Source of the DNA: UBA7862 sp050872785 | GTDB taxonomy: Bacteria; Bacillota; Clostridia; Christensenellales; UBA1242 | Direction: 5' to 3' | Assembly: GCA_050872785.1 (NCBI GenBank) | Contig: JBNMHO010000001.1 | Location: 1 to 64,000, forward strand | Length of the DNA: 64,000 nt | Part shown: positions 51,301 to 63,300 of the stretch, in pieces | Layout: every line of letters begins with the position of its first letter | How positions within the stretch are numbered: the stretch's first letter is position 1 | Notes under the pieces: generated by a model | Databases searched by the model: none | What the model was told of the DNA's origin: nothing | What the model saw: the letters and a program-made list of their open reading frames with translations, nothing else | Made by a program: the position numbers and the translations under genes

Positions 51301-54300
51301 TTCTTCATAATTGGCTGGAAGTTCGCCGCCAAGTCCGTCTTGAGTTTGACCGTCCATAACTGCAGTGCCACGAAGGAAGAAGTTTGCAAATGTTAAAACT
51401 TTTTGAACACCATCTACAATGTATTTTTCTGGTCTGTAAATTAGGCTTGTATTTTGAGCGAAGTTTGTAATTGCTCCAGTGAAACTTGTTCCTTCACCGC
51501 TTTGAGTGGAAACTTGTCCTATGGAAAGTGTGTTTTTGATTGCGACATGATTTGTTTCTCCCTCGCAAAGTCCAACAATTCCCGCAATATAGCCTACGCC
51601 GCCACAAGTTGTTGTAACTTTGCCCGAGTTGTAGCAATCTGAAACAGCTATCACGTTCGAGCCTTCCGCACAAGACATAACACCCACAAGTCCAGCGACA
51701 TATGCTGCATCGCCACCTTTTGAAGTAAATGAGATATTTTTAGCATTGTAACTTTCGCTTAAATTTCCCGAAAGCAAGCCAGCAATTCCGCCAACATAAC
51801 TATCAAGTCTTGTAACCAAGTCACACACCACAGTCACATCTTCTTCATTTGACATTTGCAACATGCTTGTTATTGCTTCACCAACATTTCCACCAACATA
51901 CATCTTTGACCTTTCGTCTGTTGTATTTCTGTTGGAGTTCACAACGGAAACTTTCCCTTTGTTGAACATACCCGCACAACTTTCTGTATTCAATTTTCCA
52001 AACAAGCCGCCAGCCCAAATGTTTGTTGCATTTGTTGTAATATTTATATTGCCATAGTTTTTAAGGTCACATGAAATTTTAACATTTTCCGCACAACCCA
52101 CTATGCCACCAGCATAAAGGCTTATTTTATGTTCTGTAAAATTATTGTTATGAGTGCTTTGTGCTTGAATTGTCCCATTGTTTGCAGTTTCAACACCTTC
52201 TGCATTCTTAATTTCGCCGCTGATCATTTGTCCTACAAGCCCGCCTACATAAACATTTTGTGAATTGTAGTTGTTGCTTGATTTTACTTCTGCATAATTT
52301 ATGCAACCTATGAATGTGGAATTTGTAGCCTGCCCTACAAGTCCGCCTGCGTAACTATCACCAATAACATTATTTCTGTTTGCAATACCAGAGAATGTGG
52401 AATTTTCCGCAACCCCCGCCAGCCCGCCAGCACAATTTCCTTTTGTTTCGCCGCCCAAAAGTGTGAGCGAAGAAATTGTTGCACCAGACAAATAGCCAAA
52501 TAATCCAGCATATTCAACCTTTGTTTCCTCTGAGTTTGCAAAAGAATTTTCGTCAACGGAAATGTATTTTATTGTGCGACCTTGTCCATTGAATTTTCCC
52601 TTAAATGAGTGATTTGCGTCTTTCCCAATCGGAATCCAATATTTGCCGCTTAAGTCAATGTCTGCACTAAGTTGAACTTCTTGATTTGCATAATCGTTTC
52701 CGCTGTTCACCAGATATGCAAATAGTGCAAGATCCTCTGCAGTTTTTATCTCTGTTATAAGTCCAGTTTCTCCGGTTGTTCTAAAGTCCTCCCACACATA
52801 AGTTTCTGCATATTCAATGTTTTGTGGATATTTACTTTCAAATGGGATAACGCCCGAGTAGAAGTCATTTGCAAAAATCCAATAACCGCTGTCGAATGAC
52901 TTAAATGCTGATTTCTTTGCTGAAGAAATGAGAGAATATGTTGTTTCAAGTGGATTGTCTGGGTTTTGACTTTGCTTTAGGAATGTTGCTTTTGAAGAAT
53001 TGTCTTCAACCACCACGCCTTTATATTCATAAGTCAAAATAACCTTTGAAACATACCAAGTTTTATCTACTTCTGCTTGGGCGACATGAATTGTAATGTC
53101 AACAATCTTTCCTCCGTCTGGAAGGTCAACTCCTTTCCACTCGCCCAGCATTTCATCTGAAAGTCTGTATTCTGAGTTCTCTTGAACTTCTGTCCACAAT
53201 GTTAACCCGGCGTCCTTAATTTCAAACAACTTAAGTCCGTTTAGAACGAATGTGCTTTGATCCGTCAATAACCCAACACTCTCAAAACTATTCACACCTT
53301 TTTTGATAGCCCCAGTGCTTTCATCGCCACCATACAGAGCAATGTCATTTTTCACTTCATTATTTGATTTGTATTCAAAAGTTCTATCAAATGTGAAGTT
53401 TGAAATTGTTGGACGAGCAATGTAGCAGAAGGTTGTTTTAGATTTTGTAGTATCCGGATATTCTTCTTCTGTTTTGCCAGTTTCGCTATTTACTATTTCT
53501 CTCTTTGAACTTTCTGGCATGCTTTTGTATGAAACCGTGTAATAATTATCTGCACCAAAGTTTATGTCATAAGTATTTCCAAAGGCAACAACCATTTTAT
53601 CTTCACTGCCCATGTTATTATAGTCAACAATTTTTCGTATGCCAGTGACAATAGTTTTGTCTGAAGCATAATAATACTCATATCTTTCATACACAACGCC
53701 AAAGTGTTCTGCGAACCATGTGTAGTCAACTGGTTTGTCAGTGCTATTTGAATGATACCATATGCCACTTTCAAATGAACCACCTTTTTTACGATAATCT
53801 TCTCTGCTTGATGAAATTTCCAAAATCTTAATATCATCATAGAATTCACTATCTTGCGAGAAGTCTTTGTCGCCAACTTGCCCAATTTGATAGATAATGT
53901 TCTTGTATTCATCACCTTCGCTTGACTTGTCGCTGTAAGTGGTGAATGGAATTCTCTTTATTGTGTAAGAAATGTCTGAAGATTGAGTGCTGACATACAA
54001 TTCTTGTTGCTCTGCTGGGAACACTGATTGTTGTCCTTGTATGTTGCAGAGAATTGTGTATTCGTTTTCGGAAACCTCTTTTGCATAGTCAAACGTTTCG
54101 CAAGCATAAGCAGCCTTGAGATATCTTTTAGAATTGCCGTTTGAAATTGCGGCAACATAAGTGCTTTGCCCGTCAAACACAATTTTATCTTTCCATGTGT
54201 AAGTTCTTCCATTCTCGTCTGTGTTGTCTATTGTTGAGATAAGTCCAACAAATCCACCAACTGCAACTTTTGTTATGGCATCTATTTTTCTTACATATTT

Positions 54301-57300
54301 GTCATAATCTTCATATAGCCAGTTGTTTTCTGCCACGCAGTTTGAAATTCTACAAATAACTTGACTACCCTCTGCAAGATTATAGCCAGTGAGAGCCAAG
54401 TGCATGTTATCATCTTTCATCATCACCCTTTCGGAGAATGATGACTCTGGAGAAGCAATCATTTCTTTGTCATTGAACGTCCCCACAAGTCCGCCTATAA
54501 TTTTGTCGCCCATAACAGAGCCAGAAACAATAACATTTTCAATTCCGCCAGCGAGTTGTCTGCCAACAGCCCCGCCAACGATTGTTGTTCTGGAACTTCT
54601 AACATCAATAGCGCCTATGCAATTTGAAATAAGTCCGCCGTTGTTAAGTCCCACCAAGCCGCCTATTGCAACTGTTTGAGTTCCCGCTGCATTGAAGAAA
54701 TAGTCATATTGAGCAAGGGTTGATTTCCCGACTGAAACTGTCGAGTCATTTTCATCAACATTTCTTGCAGACGAACTGAGAAGAATTCCCCTATTTTCGC
54801 CAACAATTCCGCCACCATAGAATTGCGCTTTGACAAAACTTGTGTCGTTTGACTCAACTTGAACGTTGACATAGTTTGCGATTGTGTCCGTTCCCAAAAG
54901 TCCAAACGCTGTGCCAACTACGCCACCTAGGAATGCATTGCCAGATAGAACTGTAACATTGCTTGCATTGTAATTTTTCTTTGTTGCCTTGTCCACAACA
55001 CTTGTTGCGTCAAACACACCCACAACCCCACCAACATAAGAGCAACTGCTCAAGTTCGAGTTCTCTTTCAAATACAAACGCACCGCTTCTGACGCATCGC
55101 CCGAAGCGTCAAATGTTGAAATAACTGAAACATCTGTTGTTATATCTTTTATTATAACATTTTTGCCAATGTAACCTGCAAGTCCGCCAACGACATTTCG
55201 TCCTTGAACTGGAGCATAGCCGCCGTCTGCAGCGGCGATTGAAATGTTGTTGAAAAGAACTTTTTTATCTGTTTTGACTGACGTTCCTGTAACAATTCCC
55301 GCAAGGGCACCGACATATGGGTGAACATTTGACACTATTTGAACAATTCCAAGTTTAAGGTTTGAAATAATTGTGTCTTTCTTCTCGTCTGCGGTTATTT
55401 TTGCAAACATTCCAAACGCTTCTTTGTCCACTTGGTCTGCTTGCCACCTGTTATATGACATTGAAAGGTTGTCTATTGTCATGTGATTGCCTTGCAAAAC
55501 ACCAGTAAAGTTTGCCTTGCTTGTTGACAAGAACTCACCGTCAAGGTCTATGTCGCAAATAATTCTGAAATACTTGTCAAGGTTGTCATCACTTGAAACT
55601 GTGTTTGTTAAAGCATACACCAAAGAATCTCTGTCATAAATTGTAACTGGGTTTGTTTGATTGCCACTTGCAAAGGAAATGCCCGACACGTCCCCCTTGT
55701 AATAATATGTGATATTGTTTTCGTCAAGGGTGTAGTAAGTTATGTTTGAAATGAAGTTATTTTCATAGTCAAATGTTACAGTTATTGTATCATTTGCTCT
55801 GAAATTTGTGTCTTTTGGGTTTTCGTCATTTATGCTGCCCTCTTGAATGTCAAGCACACGCTTATCTTCGCCATACTCTGCAACTGGGTTTACATAAGTT
55901 GTCTTTCCGCCGTCCTTTACAACTTGATAAGTTATAACAAGGCTTTCAAAGTTCCCGTTTGCCGTTTCAACTGCTGGATAGATAAAGTCCACAGTGTCAC
56001 CGTTGTCTTGTTTTGAGAAGAGAAGTTTGCCCGATGAAGAACTTGTATAATCAGTTATGCTTGGGTCATTATCTCTTTTTGCTGACTTCCAATCTGAAGT
56101 AGATTGAAGTGCAAAAATTTGAGTGTAGCCTGTGTAATTTTTCTTTTTGCCCAAATAATCTCTTTGAGAAATTGTCCTTACAAGGGTTGAAGCCAAAACT
56201 GGTTTGCCTTCAATAATTACCCATGTGTAGCCGTCAACATAACTATATTTATCATCATTTGCATATTGTCCATCCGAGTTGTAAATCAAAGACAGGTCGT
56301 AATTTGTGAAGTATGTGTGAGTTGCGAAGTTTGCAGTTGAAAGCTCCACTGCTTTTTTGTTCGCTGGAGTTTTTGCTGGGTCCGAAGAACCTTCTGTGTA
56401 AAAGTTTGTATTTTCCCATTTGTCATTTTTTGTTCTGTCATTTAGGAAGAAGCAGTCGTTCAAAACGCCATTTATGCACACTTCTGTTGAAAGAAGAGTT
56501 TTTGGTCCAGCGAAAGGATATGCTGTTGTGTTGTTATCCCCTGCTTTTTTGTAACTTATGGAGTAACTTCTTGAAATTACGCTGCTTGCACTGTCCACAT
56601 AAACAAAGCCCGCAATAGCACCCGAGGAACTGAGCCAAATGTTTGAATAGCAATCGGAAATTGTGCCGTTGTTGCTATACACAAAGCCGCCCACAATGCC
56701 CGCACGAGAAACGATGCCCGAGCCAGTGTTTCTTATGTCCTTATCATTTTCGGAACGTCTGCCTTGCACGTAGCACTCCAAAATTTCACCATTGTTTGTT
56801 TGAACAAAGCCGCCAACACCTTCTTCTTTTGAGTTGTGTTCAATGGAGCCAGATTCAAAATAACTTGCAACAATTTTGCCACTGTTTGTTCCTACAAAGC
56901 CGCCAACCTTGCCATAACAATAGATGTCAAATCCGTCATAAGTTTTTTCTTCACCTTGTTTTGCCTTACTGCGGAACAACTTTGCACCAACTGAACTGTT
57001 TGTTATATAGCCCGTTTTTTCATTTGTCCCAACAAGTCCACCAACAAGACTTGTTGCTGTGCCGCCGCTTACAACATCGGACGAATTGATTTCAATCTTC
57101 ACTCCGCCCAAAACGTTTGCATTTGTAATGACGCCTGCGTTTGAACTTGCAATCCCGCCAAAAGTTACACTGCTTGCATTTGGAAGAGATATTCTCAAAC
57201 TTTCCAAACTTGGCTCCAAAATTTTTGTTATTTCATCGCCGTTGCTAAATATTTCTTCTGTGACATTTGGAGTGTAATAAACTGTTGTGTTTTGAATAAC

Positions 57301-60300
57301 AATTTGTTTCTTTTCGCCTGACACCTCTACGTCACTTTCAATCTTTTCAAAAAGCCCAAGATTTATGCTGCCAGTTGAAGAGGAGTTGTAGGAGAAACTT
57401 TTAATGAATATAACTTTGTTATTGCCGTCAAACGAGCCAATTTTTGTTGAAAGTGGGGTGTAATTTTCAAGGACAATGTCGTTTACAAGTCTATAGTCCT
57501 TGCCCTCTTGCATGCTTAGGAACTCGTCCGCCGTTGAAACTGGAATTGCATTTCTAAGTTCAGTAGCATACACAAACATTACATCAAGAGTTTGAGTAAA
57601 TTGTTTTATCTTGTCATAACTTTCTGTCAAGTAGTCGCAAACATTTGGAACGCCAGCAGATTTAGAGTCAAGGGTATTTTTTGCTGAATATGAAATTTGA
57701 GAATCAAAGATTATGTTGAATGTTCTGTTTGCCCTCAAGCCATAAAGTGCAAAATAGTCTTTAAACTTTTCTACGCCAAATGTTTCTTCAAGATATTTAT
57801 TGCCGCTTACAAGTTGCGAGCCGTCTTCGCTTTTGAACACCCCCGAAATAGTCCCTTGATTGTTTGTCGTAACTTTTGCAACTGAGTCTGCAAAGTCATT
57901 AAGATAATCGACAAAATATTGTTTTACTTCATATCCTGCGTTAGTAAGATTTTTGTAAAGGCTGTCTTTTTCTCTTTCGCCCGCTTTTGTGCCAATATTT
58001 TGATACCAATCGTCATACCAACTATTCTCTGCATTTACACTGTCGTCATAGTAAGCAGAAACATTAAGTTTGAGTGGTGTTGTCGTAGCAACTTTAACTT
58101 TTAGACTGTTATTCTCTGCATTTTGGACAGAAATGTTTTTAACAGTGAACAAAGTAACAACAAACTTAACTTCATAACTATAAGTTTGCTTGTTATTTGT
58201 AATTTCGCCACGCAAAGTTACAGTTTTTCCAACAAGGTCAGTATTAAATATTTCGCCATATTTTAGAACTTGAACATAATATTTGCCATTTTCTTTTGTT
58301 GGTTCCAAGGCTTCCTTTATCTCTGAGAATTTTGCATAAGCATTTCCCCTTTCATCAACAGCAGAAAGTGACCATTTTATGTTGTCAGAATAGTTTATTG
58401 TTTCAACTGAAAGTTCGTTCTTTGTGTTTATTGGAAGATAATACAAGGTGTCATTGTCGTCTTTGAGCAGACTCTTATCAAAACTGAACGTTATCCCCGG
58501 TTTTCTGAGAGTGTAAACTGTTTCTTCTTTTGTGAGAATAACAGTGCCTTGTTCGTTTATTATTTCAATTTTAATTACAAATTGAGTGCCTTCTGTTACT
58601 GTTGAATCAGTAAATAGTTTGAAGAAATAACTTCTTGCATAAGAATACACACCATTGTCGTTGCTGAGGAATGTGTCTTGTCCAACAGACTTATGGACGG
58701 TCAAACTCTTTCCGTCCGCCCCTATAACGGCCACACTTGCATTGTCAACAAATTGCTTGCCGTGTTCGTTTTTAAGGTCTAGAGTTATTGGTGACATAAA
58801 CAGCAAGTCGCCAGTTGAAGAAGTGTATGAAAGCCTGACATTTGAATAGTTTGTTACATAAGGATAGACTTCAACCCCAAGCACCGCTGGCGAGTCGGCA
58901 AGTCCAGAATAGATATATCCGCCGCTGCTCTTTTGTGGGAAGTCGTCATAATCTGCATAGACATTTGTGTAAACACTTTTAACTTCGTTTTCGCCAATAA
59001 TCTTAACATTGACCGAAACTCCGACAGAAGCATTTATGCTTGAATGGAATTTAAATACATAATTTTTGTCTTGTTTTATGCCTGCAAGTTTATCTTTAAA
59101 CCAAACTGTGAATGATTGAGAGATTTTTCTAAGTCCCGTTTTGCCACGAGTTTCCGTTGGACCAACAATCTCCACTTTGCCAACTTCGTCAACAAATTCA
59201 TATTGATATTCCCCAACATTTATGCCAAGGTCAGCTGACAGTCCCAAAAGATTATCAAGAATAATCTTATCATCAACGCTGTCCGTTGCCATGCCTATTG
59301 TAAAGGACAATGTTTGAAGTTGATTCATAACAAAGTTTGGTTGAGTGTTATTTGATAGAGCAATAGAGGTTGCACCATGAGTTATTGAGAGATAGAAGTT
59401 TGTTGAGTGTTCTTCAAGCAAGAAATTTTTTCTTTCGCCGTCAACCACTTGATAAATATATGGCACACATTTGATATTGAGTTTTGCCCCATCTGGAATG
59501 GCAAGAAGTGGAATGAAAGACGCAAATGTTGCATCAATATTCACATAATATTTTTCAATTTTGCCATTTGAAACAACTGAACTCCATTGTTTTGAGCCGA
59601 TTGTGAAAATATTTCCGATGCTTGTTGCTGTTCCGTTTAGATTTTCGATAATTGGATTTATGTCATCGCTTGCAACTTCAAAGCGAAGTCCCACATTGTC
59701 CATTGCACGAAGATTTACTTCTTCGCCCAAAACTTCTACGACAAATTCTGGATTTGCATAAACTGTTTGCGTTTCAGAAAGCAGAAGGTCTATGCCCAAA
59801 TTTTCGCTAAGTGGAGCGGTGAAACTGGTGTTTGCATAAATATTAACATCACTTAGTCCATAGCAAAGGATAATTTGAACTTTTGCATTGTAAGTTGAGT
59901 TTTGCGAACTGAGCATTGATGAAATGGTGAGTGTTACAGTTTCGCTTCCCTCTTTGCCGATTGATTTTACAATAATATTTTCGCCCGACACTTCAAGCAA
60001 GTCTGAACTGCTTTGAACGATAAGCTTGTTTGCTTTTGCCCCGCTTGGAGAAACTGTTATATCTAAGAGTTCAAGCAATTTTGTTGTATTAAGTGTTGTT
60101 AAAATAGAAGAAGAAACTGAATTTTGTTCATCTGTTGCAAAGAACAACATTAGAGTTTTGTCGTCAAGTTTTACATACTTCCAACCTTCATCACTTGAAA
60201 GGTTATCTCTTGTCACAACATTGACAGTCACTGGTCCCAAAACAAATAGTGGTTCACTCTTTGTGACAGTTGTTTCGCCAACTTTCACGTCATAGGAGAT

Positions 60301-63300
60301 GTAAAGCATTGGAAGCCCAACAACATTGCCGCTTGTGTCTTTTTCCGCTTTCCATGGAAGTTGTGTTAAACTGCTTTCAAATTTTGTATTTATTTGTTCC
60401 GCAAATTGTGTTTCTGAATAACTTGTGTTGCCAACAAAATATGTTGACTTTCCTGCTTTATCAATAACTTTTGAAAATGACAATGTGTTGTTTCCAAAGT
60501 TCACCCCAGCACCCAAACTTCCCCAAGTTCTTGAAGACCCAGACGCATTTACAACACCTTTCCCAAAGATGTTTGCAACATTGTATTCGCCTTCGTTTGA
60601 CATATATGAGAAGATGAATGAAGCAATGGAACTTGGTGCCCAAAGATTGACATTTGCTCCGCAAGCGAAGAATTTTGCATGGTCACTGCTTCCCGCAAAG
60701 CCGCCCGCAAGACCGTCATTTATTTCGTTGAGATTAAAGCCCGTTGATGTTTCGTTTGCCACAACGTCATAATTGTCTTGATTTGCAAGCCATGTTGTGC
60801 CTTGAGAAACATATTCGTCATGATAACTTGTAACGGAAAGATATTGTGCATTAACGCCAACAAGTTTTCCCGCAAAGCCACCGACCTCGCCTTTTCCCAC
60901 AACAAAATTTCTTGAGTGTTCGTCACTTACATAATTTTCTGCCCCAACGTCATATATGCCAACTGGAATATCAAAAACATTCTCGACAACAACTTCACTA
61001 GATTTCAAGAACCCTCTTGCAGCCCCAACAACTCCACCAACATAATGATGTCCCAAAACGTGTGAAGAAGTGTAACTGTAACTTAGAGAATAATTGTCGT
61101 TTAGGTCAGTTATTTTGCTGTTATATTTTTCATTTGTAACAGCAAGTCCTGCAATTCCGCCAACAAAGTCGCAGTCTTCAGCACTCACATTCCCTTGCAC
61201 GCTAAGGTTTGAAATTTTGCCGAAGTTTGTTCCAACTGCCCCGCCAACGCCGCTTAAAATTCCGTCACCCGCATTTTCCAAGGAATAATCTCTGTCCATT
61301 GCAAAAAGTGCCGAGATATTTGCATAACTTTGTGGGATGAAGAATGAAGTATTTTCATCTTCCCCGCCCACGATAAAGTTTTCAAACATTTTTACAATTC
61401 GAGAAGGAATATTATTGATGTTTATGTTATTAAGTGCATTTTCGTTGCCAGAAATTTGAACTGTAATATTTATGTTGCTGTCGTAAGCACTGTCGCCAAA
61501 GGACACGCTGTCTGCGTTCCCCCTTGCAAAACTTCCAACAATTTCGCCAAAGTTAAGTCCAGCAATTCCGCCCACAGACAAAAGTTCTTTGCCCATAGAA
61601 ATAATTGTCACATCGCCAGTTAAACTTCTTGAAGAAGATTGCTTTTCTGAAAGTTCAATTTTTCCGAAGTTGACGCCAGCAATTCCGCCAAAAACTGTTT
61701 GTTTGTTTGTTCTTAAAATTGCGCCAGAGAAACTTGCTGTGCACTCCAAAATTTCGCCAAAGTTAATGCCCGCAATTCCGCCAAATGTAATTTCATTTGC
61801 AATGTTTGGTTGAGCAAAGACAAATTTAATATCAATGTCACTCACCTTGCCATGCAATGTTTCAAAAAGTCCGAATGTTTTTGAGCAAATTTGAGAAGGG
61901 AGATATACATTTTCTATTGAATAATATTCATAGTGTGTTGTGGCAGAAGTCTTGTCTTGAACTTCATATCTGCCCGAAAGTTCGCCACCAAAGCCATAGG
62001 CATAATATATTTGATCTGCTCTGTAAGCTGTTTGCAAAACGTATTTGTCAAGGTTGTTTTTGATGTAATAAACGCCATTTGCAAATTGTTCTTCGGTTAT
62101 ATTTACTTCAAAATATCCGCCGATTGGTGAGAAAGTCCTTGAACTGTCAAAGCGAATGTTGTTTGTTAAAACATATCTCTTTGTTGGGTTTTGTGAAATG
62201 TTCAAAAGGTCTTGAACACTTGACACACTGTATGGCACATCTTCGCCATTTTCAACATCAAGTTGAATGACCAAAGCATTTTCCCAAATGTTTAGCAAAC
62301 TTGAATAATCAACAACTTTTGCATAATATTTTCTGCCTTCTGTATATTCGTTTGCAAGTTCATATACGCCTGCATTTTGGACATAGAACACGCCCAAAGT
62401 AAAGTCCTCTTTTGAAAGTTCAATTTCCCTCATTTCGCCAGAGAAAATTTCATATTGTGCTTTTGAATAAATTTTGTCTTGTGGCAAAACAACAATCAAA
62501 ATTCTTCCCGCAAGTCCTGTTGGAGAAATTGTCAATGTTGCGTGCATATTAGTTTTGTTTTGAATGGAAGCACTTGCAACACCTCTTGCCGCCACCACAT
62601 ACATTGTTTTCCCGCCAATAGTCACAACTGAAACATTTTGTGTGACTAAAGTTTTGTTGTATGCTTTTTCATTTGCAATTTCAAGAGGAATATTTATATC
62701 GCCATCAATATCCATATCTCTAAGACGCAAGGTTGTTTGCCCGTCTGCATAAATGTCTGACACTTGCTCGTGTTTTAAAACGGAGATATTTTTTCTTGCA
62801 AAGTGACTTTGTCTAAATTCTACAATCTTAACTTCAATTTGAATTGTTGAGATATTTTTTGTGTTATCTTGAAGTTCAAACCAATATTTTCCACCAAAAA
62901 CTCCTTCAAAAAGAAGTTTTAAAACGCTATTATCGCCCGAGGTTTTGGTCATTGTGCCATTTGTCACTTCATAAACGCTATCAATGTTTCCGTCAATTCT
63001 TATTGTTATATATGATTTTTCTTCAAAAGTCTTTGTTGGCGTTCTGCCCGAAGTTTTGTTAACTTTAACATCAAATCCAAAAACATTTTCTGGTGGGTTT
63101 GTTGGATCAAAGGTTATACCCGATTCAAGTTTTTGTTCATAAGCCACGCTTTGTGGGTCAAAAACTTCAATGCGTGAGAGATTTATATCAATTTCTTCAA
63201 CTGGAACATAAGAAGACAATGTAAAAGTCCACTCTAAGGTTGTCCCGTCAAGATTTTCTAGTTTAAACTGAACGACATAAGTTTTTCCGTTTGAAAGGTC

